This document shows positions 37,201-45,120 of a stretch of DNA of 64,000 nt, in pieces. The stretch is from an uncultured Clostridium sp. Lineage in GTDB: Bacteria > Bacillota > Clostridia > Clostridiales > Clostridiaceae. The translations under genes were made by a program, and so were the position numbers. Under the pieces are notes generated by a model, which was not told the origin of the DNA, did not search any database, and was given only the letters and a program-made list of their open reading frames with translations. The DNA lies in NCBI GenBank assembly GCA_900547475.1, contig URGW01000002.1:1-64000 (forward strand). The letters run 5' to 3'. Every line of letters starts with the position of its first letter. Within the stretch, counting starts at the first letter, position 1.

Positions 37201-37639
37201 CTTTACTACCATCATTAGAGTCAACAGCAAGTACATACCCCTCATCTTTTAAGCTCTCAGTATCTAAAACTCCTATTCTTTCCTTAGCTTCATCCATCTC
37301 TTTTATATCATCATCTACCTCACCAATTATTAATGTAGTTGATGATTCATCGTATGTTTCATTAATTACAATATTATTTTCGCTTAAAAACTCTTTTAAA
37401 ACTCTTATTGCATCTTCATCTGCCAATTCTTTTCCTTGTAGATTAACTGTTGATGTGATAGTTAATATCCCTTCATTAACTTCTATATTTTTAGGAGCTG
37501 GATTTAATTTAGGCAATGATATACTAACTTGATTATTTTTATCAGTAAGTGCATCAACCTTAGTTATAGTTAAACCATTAATAATAAATACACTAGCCAT
37601 TGTTGTTGCTAGCAACCTTTTTAACATCTCTCTTCTCAT
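31217..37639 (-). CDS. Cell-wall-anchored protein with two GH84 (O-GlcNAcase/hyaluronidase-like) modules
   Basis: About 2,140 residues, secreted and sortase-anchored. Rough order: signal peptide (1-30); GH84 N-terminal domain; GH84 catalytic module 1 (about 195-490; GFYGTPWTHEDR, acid pair ILFDDI at 308-309, WWNYPV, NPMEHAELSK); PKD-like (635-715); CBM32 (720-860); second GH84 N-terminal domain (875-1020); GH84 module 2 (1025-1320; GFYGTPWSHEDR, VLFDDT at 1137-1138, WWNYPV, NPMNQAEASK); another CBM32 (about 1610-1735); FIVAR repeats (1865-2080); Asn/Ser linker; LPKTG, hydrophobic span and Lys/Arg tail. The Asp pairs match the catalytic residues of NagJ-type enzymes, so both modules look active. 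It probably removes GlcNAc from host mucin or glycoproteins. The start follows AGGGGG. A promoter lies at 37710-37738. Confidence 0.93.
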   Translation of the reverse strand: MRREMLKRLLATTMASVFIINGLTITKVDALTDKNNQVSISLPKLNPAPKNIEVNEGILTITSTVNLQGKELADEDAIRVLKEFLSENNIVINETYDESSTTLIIGEVDDDIKEMDEAKERIGVLDTESLKDEGYVLAVDSNDGSKGTILIEGKDEDGTFYGVKTLTQLVTNTGSKVYSNDVVITDEPTMKTRGIVEGFYGTPWTHEDRLDQIRFYGENKMNTYIYAPKDDPYHRENWREEYPESEMKRMNELIETSNENKVDFVFAISPGIDIRFDGEEGEEDFKALVSKCESLYNMGVRSFAILFDDINNKDGIKQAELLNRFNDEFVKVKGDVKPLITVPTEYDTHVMGGSIDELSQYTRDFSSTLSSDIMVMWTGPVVVSEGIDLENVNFVKSVYGDRMGIWWNYPVTDYMKEKLALGPVYNVDTSLGEEIDFFVMNPMEHAELSKIALSTGADYSWNTSKYDYQESWKKSIEMIYGDLAPYMITFADHSSRMEASWASTGRGDAPEVRQTMDELLRKIVKGQDVTTEIEILNKEFNSMIEAADVLKKKLPDNILSHCRENLDKLKLLGENDKLALDYLIAKRDKNTSEVERLEGVLNDNLSSLNSGKKLSEKTALSFITEALNSDFNAKANFDVSSTFIVPGQEVKFTNLSSMASSEFEWTFKGANIETSTEENPTVVYEKEGVYSVTLKAKNTLGNDVIVKEGLITVSNSANIERPNLALGKSVTASSSVATSEAAEMAVDGKLNTKWCANSGSAHTLTIDLGKIDTITDVVIKHSEAGGESASMNTKDYRILTSLDGENYNEVVKVTNNTAGVTTDKIPVTKAKYVRLIVDKPTQGSDNAARIYEVEVMGVEGDIELPPIYVVPGEEKDPIVYPVPQETTYLSEEGMELIGDVNVVIHGEQEEATVGKLEEILKENNINYNISEEVANDKANIVLTSDKNHCDKCIDTELLEDEALKNKEGYVIKTSNDENEKGNISIVASDSEGAYYGVLSLGQILEKASNNKIVEVVISDYPEIKFRGFIEGFYGTPWSHEDRISLMKDTSEYKMNTYIYAPKDDPYHRSNWKDLYPKEEAKQIQELAKAGTENNINFCWTIHPGATLKFTEDDFDALIAKYEQLYDLGVRQFGVLFDDTDDWTNGKKQAEWINRIDTEFVKAKGDVAPMIVVSARYNSAWGPNMDRYFKPFMETLHSDIQVMWTGHATMSNISKDVMEWPKTQTGVDKDLAVWWNYPVNDYCDSRILMAPLHNLSTDLNNVSGFFSNPMNQAEASKVALYSIADYTWNTDEFDYMKSWETSIEKLVPEIKEEFMRFASNTCYLKDDGGASGAFEYDESWYLAEKIDALKSAISNNEPLVDKANDLLTEFNIIVSDYDVIKENINNDNLLSEIEPFLNSYKTLGEAGVAAMQALIAAEEGKIEKWLDNSNLANEKLELMNTFTVDRLEGDNITPYTVAVGEKRLKPLVNEVITVSRDIISKTIFKEITPEVISSIKDLNIDVKFENGEYSIGGITALDLNKNEYVGIALPKANKLSEVIINASDYEGLVLEYSLNGIEWSEAETNITDGVMSSNNSIAATFVRIVNKGDNKKTIDVNSFEAKPVYKITPTISENIGTYQNYNIDKALDGDKSTKYWSDKETSAGHYIQIDLGNKVPLYDVSAYFGAKDYMRNSEYLISEDGVNWTSLGELKYTSEGDKQVATVNANGQMARYIKIQANGDNSGCCLQLFEVEVNKTVPDAGDNYVELVTGDLEGRVDYLYDGDLSTAFEAEINKTTQSLVYKMTRVTNVGNILFLQDKDNISKATVSVKNTNGVWKKVGILGKQLSDIEVNDDILEVKIEFDINNPSPKIYEIIVNENTEVDEEVFKDHLQIAVDMANEITDEDLENVVPIVVEEFKELLAKAIEVLNSDNANQEEVNAAFDRLAAAMQKLSFYKGGKEQLISLRDKISKLNKDEFIPSTWNNLESVLSDVNNIINDVNALENEVKEGYNKLVKAYLELRLKPNKDKLQDLINKAEALDSSKYTEESFSNVVNALEMAKLVLANEDATEEEVNNAKSALELALGSLVENSTNKPEDNNSNNDDNSSNNGTNGSSSSNGNSNNSTNTNKGNLPKTGGSSAGVIGVFGTMISVIGASLFKKRK

Positions 37640-37709
37640 TTTTCCCCCTATTATTTTCACATAATGATTTGAAAGTTAATTCATAAACAACCTTTTACCA
37701 TATAATGTA

Positions 37710-37738
37710 ATTATATATTTTCTAGAAAACATTTACAA
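37710..37738 (-). promoter_or_regulatory. Promoter of the tandem GH84 gene
   Basis: On the minus strand TTGTAA (37738-37733) and TATAAT (37715-37710) are 17 bp apart. A TTTTCTAGAAAA palindrome lies in the spacer. The leader to the start codon would be about 65 nt. Confidence 0.65.
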
Positions 37739-37845
37739 GTTTTCTATATGTAAATTTTTTTAAATAAGTTCTTTTTTAACTTTAGTAAAATTTCATTTTC
37801 TAATATTTTAAATAAACATAAATATTAATACATTAAAAAAAGCAA

Positions 37846-37882
37846 AAAAACTGTCGCAAAATCTAATTTTTCAACAGTTTTT
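37846..37882 (-). terminator. Terminator after DHFR-like gene
   Basis: AAAAACTGT at 37846-37854 pairs with ACAGTTTTT at 37874-37882. On the minus strand a run of seven T follows the stem. It separates the DHFR-like gene from the GH84 promoter region. Confidence 0.75.
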
Positions 37883-37894
37883 CTATTAAAATAT

Positions 37895-38437
37895 TTAATC
37901 AGTAAATTTTCTACATTTATATTGTAAATCTACTATTCCATTATAATTTCTAGTATTAATTAATTCTAACTTAATTTCTTTATTATGTTCTTCAAATAGA
38001 CGAATACCATTTCCTAAAATTGTAGGTATAATTGATATATGAAACTCATCTATTAAATTAAGTTCTAATAATTGATTTGCAATTGAAGCACCGCCACAAA
38101 TCCAAATATCTTTTCCTTCTTTATTCTTTAAACTAGAAATTAAGTCAACTAAATTTTCATTTGTAAAAATAATTTCATCTGTACTTTCTATCTTTCTACT
38201 TGTAACAACATAACTTTTCATACCAGCATAAACCCAAGTATCTGGAGATAATTCTGTTGTTACTTGATGATAAGTTCTATACCCCAATATAACAGTATCT
38301 ACAGTTTTAATAAACTCTGGATAACTTCCAGGATCAGTATTTTCTTCATCCTGACCCGTTAACCAAGTCACACCTCCATTAGAATCTGCTATATATCCAT
38401 CTAAACTTTTTGCAATATATAATACTACTTTTCTCAT
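37895..38437 (-). CDS. Dihydrofolate reductase-like / RibD C-terminal domain protein
   Basis: A 180-residue protein of the DHFR-like RibD_C family: VVLYIAKSLDGYIADSNGGVTWL at the start, VILGYRTYHQV in the middle and IWICGGASIANQLLELNLIDEFHISIIPTILGNG near residues 105-140, which is the NADPH-binding signature. Members reduce pterins or other small molecules; this one resembles stand-alone YwjB-type proteins with no assigned substrate. The start at 38437 lies downstream of AGAGG, and the ATG at 38452 has no site. It is a single gene. Confidence 0.85.
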   Translation of the reverse strand: MRKVVLYIAKSLDGYIADSNGGVTWLTGQDEENTDPGSYPEFIKTVDTVILGYRTYHQVTTELSPDTWVYAGMKSYVVTSRKIESTDEIIFTNENLVDLISSLKNKEGKDIWICGGASIANQLLELNLIDEFHISIIPTILGNGIRLFEEHNKEIKLELINTRNYNGIVDLQYKCRKFTD

Positions 38438-38518
38438 ATGTACCTCTATCATTTATTTTTTAATATATAATATCTTTAAATTATATCCATAAATATTATT
38501 ATTAACAATATTATATAT

Positions 38519-38574
38519 AAAAGAACCTACTACTTATATTAAAATTAAAAATAGTAAGTTCTTTCAAAATCAAT
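38519..38574 (-). terminator. Terminator of the MoxR/VWA operon
   Basis: AAAGAAC...ACTA at about 38521 pairs with TAGT...GTTCTTT at about 38562-38574, with one inner mismatch. A T-rich tract follows on the minus strand. It lies immediately past the stop codon of the last operon gene. Confidence 0.65.
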
Positions 38575-38587
38575 TTATTTTAATAAG

Positions 38588-41389
38588 CTAGATACCGTTT
38601 CTATCATTTTTCTTTTTAAGCAATGCACTAGTATCAAGAGTTTTAGGCTTAGGAGTTTCTTCTTTCTTCTTCTTTTTTACCTTAGGATTTTTATCTTTTT
38701 TCTTAATCTTCTCCTTTATACTATCATCATTAGCTATATCATCAGCCTTTATTTCATTTCTTTCCTTTTCAACTACTATATCTTTTTTAAGAAAATTCTT
38801 TTCATTAACTTTCTTTTTATTATTTCTAATATTAAGCTTAATATCCTTAGAAAAATCTAAATTCAATCTTCTATAAGCTATATCAAATAAGAATAACATT
38901 AATGCTAATATAAGAAGTAAATTAGTCAAATTAATTTTCTTATATTCCTTTTCAAGTTTTCCTTCAAAAACTTCTTCAGGTTTATTTATAAAAGATCCAT
39001 CAGTTTCACTTACAAGAGAATCTAACTTAACTGAATTAGTATTAAACTTATATTCATCAGAATACTTAAGTGCGAAGGCTCCTTTATAAGTACTAGTTAT
39101 ATCTTCTCCTTCTTGTTGCCTTATATTAAAATTATAAAATCCTAACTCACTTAATGGAACATTAGCTTCAAATTTCCCTGGTTCACTTTGAGTTAATGTA
39201 AACTCTCCTTGTGTACCATCCTCTCCATTATAAACGCCTGTTACTTTAGTGTTAGAATCAACATTATCATTATAGTACTCAATCTTAGCTTCATTTCCAT
39301 CCTGAGTTATAGATAAATCTCCCTCTTCACCATAAGATGGTATTGCATAATAAACTATATTTTTAATTAATTGAGGTCCATATTCCCAAGTTAAATAATT
39401 TTTACTCCAGCTTCCATCAATATCACTTGTAAAGCTTACAGTTTTCCCTATTCCATATTGTCTTACTGCAAGTATTGGCTCATCTCTATTAGAACTTAAT
39501 ATTTCAATTGCATCATCCTTTAAAGATGTCCCTATATATCCAAGCAATGATGGAATACCTTCTGAAGTTTGTACTCCTGCTAATATTTCATTATTACTTA
39601 CTATACTTGGAGTAAATTCTTCATTTATTATATAAGTTCCTACAGACATTAAAACTTCTTGGGCAAATATTCTTGGAATATCTGTATAAATATCAGTATA
39701 ATAGCTTCTACCACTTCCAGCTGTTGCTAAGTCACTTAAAAGATTTGAATTAGAATCATTTCCTACTGAAACTGTTGATAATGTTATATTTTCATTATTA
39801 AATTTACTTAAAAGTTCTTCATATGTTGAATAAGGAATTGAATCCTGTCCATCAGTTAGTAAAATAGTATGCTTTATTTTTGCATCACTTTCTAATTGAA
39901 GATTATATCCCTTTTCAAGTGCTGGATATATTGATGTTCCGCCTCTTATTTGTATTCCTGATATAAGTTCCTTTATATAATCCTTATCAGTAACCTTTTG
40001 AGTTGGAACTACAACATCAAAAGTATCATCAAAAGCTATTACAGATATATAATCAATTTCTCTTAAATTATCTATAGCCTTCATTGCAGCTTCCTTTGCA
40101 AGAGTTAATTTACTAACCCCTCCTCCTTCTGCACTCATACTTCCAGACTTGTCTATAATTAAATTAATACTTATAGAAGGAACTTCATTTTTGCCCTTCT
40201 TATCCATATTTACAGGAAGTATAGTTTCTAATGCTGTATCTTTATATCCTCCAAGAGCATAAGAATCTTCTCCTCCAAAAGTTACAACTCCACCACCATA
40301 GTCTTTAACATAACTTTCTATGTTGTCCATAAATCCATTAGTTAAATCATCTTTATAAACATTATTTAAAACTATTGCTTTATATTCTAAAAGTTCATTT
40401 AATGTGCTTGGTGATGAATTTGGAGAAATAGTTTTTATATTAGCTCCACCATTTTTCAATATCTCTTCTAAAGCTGTTGCATCACCCTTTACGCCATTTA
40501 TTATTAAAATATTAGGTTTATCAACTACATTAGTATAAGCACTATATTCGTTATTTATTTTATTAGTATCACCTTCTGCTTCTACTGTAACTCTATAGCT
40601 TTTAAAACCTCCACTATTTTGAACATCTCTAAATATAAAGGAATTACTACCCTTTTTCACTTCAACTACTTGCTCTCCAACCTTTTCTCTTCCACTAAAA
40701 AGAGTAAGTTTTGCCGATGTAGAATAATTAGATTGTAAATCTATTTGTACAGAAAATTCTTCTCCAATGGAAATATTATCTGGAATAGTTACATTGTCTA
40801 CATAAATTTCATTACCACTTTCTCCACTAACTTTATATACTTTTAAATCTATATTTTCTGCATTAATTAATGGAATGGATTTTAATATATCCCCTTTATT
40901 TTCTTCTCCATCAGTTATAAGAACTATCCTTTTAGATGTACCATTCTCAAATAATGTTATAGCTGTTTCTACTGCACTTTGAATGTTTGTTGCTGTAGAA
41001 ACTGGGCTTGAATTTAAGCTCTTATATGAAGCTTTATTATCTATAATTTTATCTACTTTTGCATTATCACCAAATAATATTACTCCAGCTTTATTTCCTT
41101 TAGGCATTATTTCTAATGCATTATTTATAAAACTTTCCCCACTATCTTTAAAAGAACTAATACTTTCTGATACATCTAATAAAAATACTGTTGAAATATT
41201 TTTCCCCTTAATACTTATTGTTATATTTGCAAATGATAGTAATAATAAGGTGAAAATTACTATTCTACTTATTAATATTAAAGTATCATTTTTACTGCTA
41301 CTTCTAAACTTTTTCACACTATAGTAAATAAAGAAGATAAGTATTGGAATTAATATTAAAAAGTATAAATTTCCTATATCTAATTTCAT
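38588..41389 (-). CDS. Large membrane VWA-domain protein, last gene of MoxR/VWA operon
   Basis: 933 residues. Two N-terminal helices (about 5-22 and 36-56) precede a first VWA-like domain with the MIDAS motif FLLDVSESISS (about 74-84). A GATase-like segment follows (KPNILIINGVKGDATALEEIL ... VKDYGGGVVTFGGEDSYALGGY, about 295-385), then a second VWA domain with IIDKSGSMSAEGG (about 410). Another helix (NLLLILALMLFLFDIAY) near 820-840 leads to a Lys-rich cytoplasmic tail of about 90 residues. The bulk should lie outside the membrane. MIDAS sites bind a divalent metal and mediate protein contacts. It starts 13 nt after the previous gene. No enzyme activity can be named. Confidence 0.85.
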   Translation of the reverse strand: MKLDIGNLYFLILIPILIFFIYYSVKKFRSSSKNDTLILISRIVIFTLLLLSFANITISIKGKNISTVFLLDVSESISSFKDSGESFINNALEIMPKGNKAGVILFGDNAKVDKIIDNKASYKSLNSSPVSTATNIQSAVETAITLFENGTSKRIVLITDGEENKGDILKSIPLINAENIDLKVYKVSGESGNEIYVDNVTIPDNISIGEEFSVQIDLQSNYSTSAKLTLFSGREKVGEQVVEVKKGSNSFIFRDVQNSGGFKSYRVTVEAEGDTNKINNEYSAYTNVVDKPNILIINGVKGDATALEEILKNGGANIKTISPNSSPSTLNELLEYKAIVLNNVYKDDLTNGFMDNIESYVKDYGGGVVTFGGEDSYALGGYKDTALETILPVNMDKKGKNEVPSISINLIIDKSGSMSAEGGGVSKLTLAKEAAMKAIDNLREIDYISVIAFDDTFDVVVPTQKVTDKDYIKELISGIQIRGGTSIYPALEKGYNLQLESDAKIKHTILLTDGQDSIPYSTYEELLSKFNNENITLSTVSVGNDSNSNLLSDLATAGSGRSYYTDIYTDIPRIFAQEVLMSVGTYIINEEFTPSIVSNNEILAGVQTSEGIPSLLGYIGTSLKDDAIEILSSNRDEPILAVRQYGIGKTVSFTSDIDGSWSKNYLTWEYGPQLIKNIVYYAIPSYGEEGDLSITQDGNEAKIEYYNDNVDSNTKVTGVYNGEDGTQGEFTLTQSEPGKFEANVPLSELGFYNFNIRQQEGEDITSTYKGAFALKYSDEYKFNTNSVKLDSLVSETDGSFINKPEEVFEGKLEKEYKKINLTNLLLILALMLFLFDIAYRRLNLDFSKDIKLNIRNNKKKVNEKNFLKKDIVVEKERNEIKADDIANDDSIKEKIKKKDKNPKVKKKKKEETPKPKTLDTSALLKKKNDRNGI

Positions 41390-41402
41390 TTATTATCTCC
41401 TC

Positions 41403-43193
41403 CTAATTACCTTTCTTGTATAATATCCATTCAAAAGCAACTACTAACATAGCTAATAATATAAATATTGGTGTTAAATTAAATCCACTTTTTAAATTGC
41501 TTTTACCATGAACTATATTATCATTTTCTCCAATTGCTTCTACTGAAGTATCACTTTCACTTAAAGTTGGGAAGTTTACCGAAAAACTTTCACTATTATC
41601 ATTTTGATTTATTTTATATATACCTAAAGCTAATTCTCCCTTTACTTCTTCACCTGATTTTAAATCTTTAATGTCTCCATTAGGATAAGTTACATTTATT
41701 TCATTTTCAAAGTCTGAAGATTTAACTACTATTTTTTCTCCGGCCTTAAAGTTATTACTATATACCATTCCAGTAGAAATTAATTCTTCTCCAAGTTCAT
41801 ATATAAGAATTGGGAATTCCTTTTTAAGAGCAAAATCAGTTGAATGTAAATCAAAAGATAATGCTGCTATTTTTCTATCATTTATTTCACCTTTAAATCC
41901 AATAGAATTATCATCTATAGTAAGTATATTAGTACCATAGTATGGAGTTTCTATTATGTTATATTCTGATAATGTAAATTGTGTATCTTCTAAATAAGTA
42001 GAAACTGATCCTTTAACAGCTGTAGCCTGACCTATTTCTCCTCCTTCTAATACATTGAAAAATTCATTTGAATTAGGATTTATAAATAATATACTACCCT
42101 TTCTTGGCATAACTTCTGGCATTTTATTATCAAATACATAAAGATCATACTCATCATTATCTGTTATATTAGATACATCATTAGTTTTATAAACTTCTGT
42201 ATTTTCAATACTTCCAAAAGCCTTTTCTAAAAATATATTTTCATCTGTAACTAATAATATTTTCTTTACTTTATTTTCGTTAACAACATGATAATAAGTA
42301 TTATCCTCCATTAATATATCTTTTCTTGATAATTCCCCTTTTAAATAATCAGAATTTAAAGAATCTAACTGGAAAGATAGAGTTTTGCTTTCTCCAACTT
42401 GTAAAGTTACTCCTTCTACTGCCACTAATTCTTCACCATTATATAAAGAGAAATCTCCTTCATATAAGCTATCTCCATTATTAGTTACATTAGCTATAAC
42501 TTTAACTTTATCATCTACAAATTTATGAGAAACATTATCTACAGAAGCATTTAATCCACTATTACCTAAATAAACTATTCTCCCATTTATATCTGAAATA
42601 GCCACTTGTTTATCAGTAAAAATTAATGCTTCATACTCTTCTCCAATTCCATCACCTATAGCTTTAACAAATGACACTACATCACTTATATCACCACTGC
42701 CATAAGTTTTACTTATTTTATCAATAATAGAAGATGCATTAGCCTTATTAAACTCTCCATTTAAAAGTAAATTTGAAGTCCCATCATAAGAAATAATATA
42801 AGTATTTGTACCTTCTTTAGTACTATTTAAATACTCTTTAGCAAGTGTTTTCCCTTGCTCTAATCTACTATTGCTATCATCATATATGGTATTCATACTA
42901 GCAGTATTATCTATTACCATTATTACATTTTTATAGCTCTTTCCTCCTATACTAATAAAAGGGGTCATAAGAGCTAAAATAACACTTAAAATAATTATAA
43001 TCTGTAGTAACAGCATTATATTCTTTTTAAACTTTTCCCACGGTGTATTGGCTCTAGTATTTTTATATACTTCCTTCCATAATAAAGATGAAGATATAAC
43101 TTCTTCTTTATATTTACGCTTTAATATGTAAAGCATTATTACTGGAGGAATAGTTAATAGTAAAAATAACGGCCATAAATTAGTAAAGCCCAT
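41403..43193 (-). CDS. BatA-like membrane protein with VWA domain
   Basis: 596 residues. The N-terminus MGFTNLWPLFLLLTIPPVIMLYILKRK followed by a second helix near 65 (IMLLLQIIIILSVILALMTPF) is the standard BatA/aerotolerance N-terminal region. A VWA domain follows with MIDAS motif MVIDNTASMN (about residue 92). The rest is a long beta-rich extracellular part and a final helix (FNLTPIFILLAMLVVAFEWILY) with a short basic tail. It sits between the DUF58 gene (11 nt) and the larger VWA gene (13 nt), so the three should be made together. GGGGGAAAG precedes the ATG. Confidence 0.87.
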   Translation of the reverse strand: MGFTNLWPLFLLLTIPPVIMLYILKRKYKEEVISSSLLWKEVYKNTRANTPWEKFKKNIMLLLQIIIILSVILALMTPFISIGGKSYKNVIMVIDNTASMNTIYDDSNSRLEQGKTLAKEYLNSTKEGTNTYIISYDGTSNLLLNGEFNKANASSIIDKISKTYGSGDISDVVSFVKAIGDGIGEEYEALIFTDKQVAISDINGRIVYLGNSGLNASVDNVSHKFVDDKVKVIANVTNNGDSLYEGDFSLYNGEELVAVEGVTLQVGESKTLSFQLDSLNSDYLKGELSRKDILMEDNTYYHVVNENKVKKILLVTDENIFLEKAFGSIENTEVYKTNDVSNITDNDEYDLYVFDNKMPEVMPRKGSILFINPNSNEFFNVLEGGEIGQATAVKGSVSTYLEDTQFTLSEYNIIETPYYGTNILTIDDNSIGFKGEINDRKIAALSFDLHSTDFALKKEFPILIYELGEELISTGMVYSNNFKAGEKIVVKSSDFENEINVTYPNGDIKDLKSGEEVKGELALGIYKINQNDNSESFSVNFPTLSESDTSVEAIGENDNIVHGKSNLKSGFNLTPIFILLAMLVVAFEWILYKKGN

Positions 43194-43204
43194 ATTCTTT
43201 CCCC

Positions 43205-44089
43205 CTAATACAATACTTTTCGTTTACTAAATTCATTTAATATTATTTCTTCTATATTCATAGATGAATTAACAGTTATAAGCTTTCCACCATACTTTCT
43301 TGCTAAAGCCTCAATACTGTCATTATATTTTTTTAATGTTTCTTTATAATCCTTTATTAATGATGGTGTAACACTAAGCTTTATATTTTCCCCAGTTTCA
43401 CTATCAATTAAAGTTATTTCATTATTAAACTCTGGATTTATTTCCTCTTCACATAATACTTGTACTAAAATTATTTCTTGCTTTTTATAAGCCAAATATT
43501 TTAAGCCAGCTTCTAAACTTTCCAATCCTGAATTATTTAAAAAATCTGATACTACAATAGATATTCCCCTTAAATTTAAAGGCCTTTTCTTTATACTTTC
43601 ACTTAAATCTGTTGTTCCATCAAAACTTATATTTTCTAAATCTCTTAATATTTTTTGAAAGCCCCTATTACCAGTACCAGTCTTTAAATTTTCTATTACT
43701 CCATTATTCATTGTACTTATATTTACCCTATCTAAATTATTTAAGGCAATATAACTTAAAGCTGCTACTATTTTTAAAGCTGTGTCTTTTTTATTATCTT
43801 TTCCATAATCCATAGATTTGCTTTTATCAATGAAAAAGTTAAATACACCTTCTCTTTCTTCCATAAATACTTTTATAAAGAATTTATCAAACCTTCCATA
43901 GGCATTCCAATCTATTCTTCTAAAATCATCACCTGGTGCATATTCCCTATAGTCTGAAAACTCTACTGATACACCTTTTACTTTTGATTTTCTTCCACCT
44001 TGAGTACCTCCAGTAAGCTTAAAATTTATATACATATTAATTTTATTTAGCTTTTTAAAGAAGTCCTCATTAAACATCTTTTTACTCAT
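43205..44089 (-). CDS. DUF58 domain protein
   Basis: 294 residues, cytoplasmic by its lack of membrane helices. VEFSDYREYAPGDDFRRIDWNAYGRFDKFFIKVFMEE is the DUF58 signature, and FFIDKSKSMDYG is a VWA-like MIDAS motif. DUF58 proteins are nearly always encoded beside MoxR ATPases and membrane VWA proteins, as here (3 nt after moxR). They are thought to be clients or adaptors of the MoxR chaperone. Confidence 0.92.
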   Translation of the reverse strand: MSKKMFNEDFFKKLNKINMYINFKLTGGTQGGRKSKVKGVSVEFSDYREYAPGDDFRRIDWNAYGRFDKFFIKVFMEEREGVFNFFIDKSKSMDYGKDNKKDTALKIVAALSYIALNNLDRVNISTMNNGVIENLKTGTGNRGFQKILRDLENISFDGTTDLSESIKKRPLNLRGISIVVSDFLNNSGLESLEAGLKYLAYKKQEIILVQVLCEEEINPEFNNEITLIDSETGENIKLSVTPSLIKDYKETLKKYNDSIEALARKYGGKLITVNSSMNIEEIILNEFSKRKVLY

Positions 44090-44092
44090 TTT

Positions 44093-45076
44093 TTATACTA
44101 CCTTTAAGTCTTCTAAAATTTTAGAAATTATAGCTTCTTCATTTAATCCTTCAGTTATTGCATCAAAGTTTAAAATAATTCTATGCCTTAATACTGGGTA
44201 TGCAAGCTCTTTTATATCTTCAAAAGATACATTTAATCTTCCTTCCATAACAGCTCTTACCTTTGCCCCAGCAATAATACCTTGTGCAGCTCTTGGACCT
44301 GCTCCTGCTTCTACATATTTTTTAGCTATATCAGCTCCACTTTCTAGTTCTGGATGTGTTGCAAGTATTAACTTCAAAGCATATTCTTTTACTGGTTCTG
44401 CAATTTTAATTTCCTTAATAATATTTCTAAGTTCTACTATTTCATTTCCTTCTAAGACATTAGTAAGTTCAATACTTTTATTAGTTAATGTTAAATCCAT
44501 GATTTCCTTTAGTTCATCTAAAGTAGGAAATTCTACATTAAGTTTAAATAAAAATCTATCAAGTTGAGCTTCTGGAAGAGGATAAGTACCTTCTTGCTCT
44601 ATAGGATTTTGAGTTGCTAATACCATAAATGGCTTTGGCATTTCATATGTTGTTTTACCTACAGTTACTGTTTTCTCTCCCATTGCTTCTAAAAGTGCAG
44701 ATTGAGTTTTAGGCGTAGCTCTATTAATTTCATCTGCTAGTAAAAGATTTGTAAATACAGGTCCTTTTTCGAACTTAAATACTGTATTATCATTTTCCTT
44801 TACTACAATATTAGTTCCTACAACATCTGCAGGCATTAAGTCTGGAGTAAATTGGATTCTAGAAAAATTTAAATCTAATACCTTTCCTATTGTTTTAACT
44901 AATTGAGTTTTACCCATACCTGGCATACCTTCTAAAAGCACATTTCCTTCTGCAAAAATAGCTATTAAAACATTTCTAATTGTATCTTTTTGACCAATTA
45001 TACCTTTACTTATTTCTTCTTCACATCTTTTTATCTTCTTTGAAACCTCTATAATTGATTGTTCATTAATTTCCAT
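44093..45076 (-). CDS. MoxR family AAA+ ATPase
   Basis: About 327 residues. Walker A EGMPGMGKTQLVKT, Walker B LLLADEINRATPKTQSALLEAM, sensor ATQNPIEQEGTYPLPEAQLDRF and the lid-domain segment GAGPRAAQGIIAGAKVRAVMEGR are all characteristic of MoxR. These AAA+ proteins act as chaperones that activate or insert metal-dependent VWA proteins. GAGGTGACAAAT precedes the ATG at 45076; the GTG at 45085 lies inside this site. It is followed at 3 nt by its usual DUF58 partner. Confidence 0.93.
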   Translation of the reverse strand: MEINEQSIIEVSKKIKRCEEEISKGIIGQKDTIRNVLIAIFAEGNVLLEGMPGMGKTQLVKTIGKVLDLNFSRIQFTPDLMPADVVGTNIVVKENDNTVFKFEKGPVFTNLLLADEINRATPKTQSALLEAMGEKTVTVGKTTYEMPKPFMVLATQNPIEQEGTYPLPEAQLDRFLFKLNVEFPTLDELKEIMDLTLTNKSIELTNVLEGNEIVELRNIIKEIKIAEPVKEYALKLILATHPELESGADIAKKYVEAGAGPRAAQGIIAGAKVRAVMEGRLNVSFEDIKELAYPVLRHRIILNFDAITEGLNEEAIISKILEDLKVV

Positions 45077-45120
45077 ATTTGTCACCTCATAATTTTTTCA
45101 GTAATTACTTTAGTAATCTT

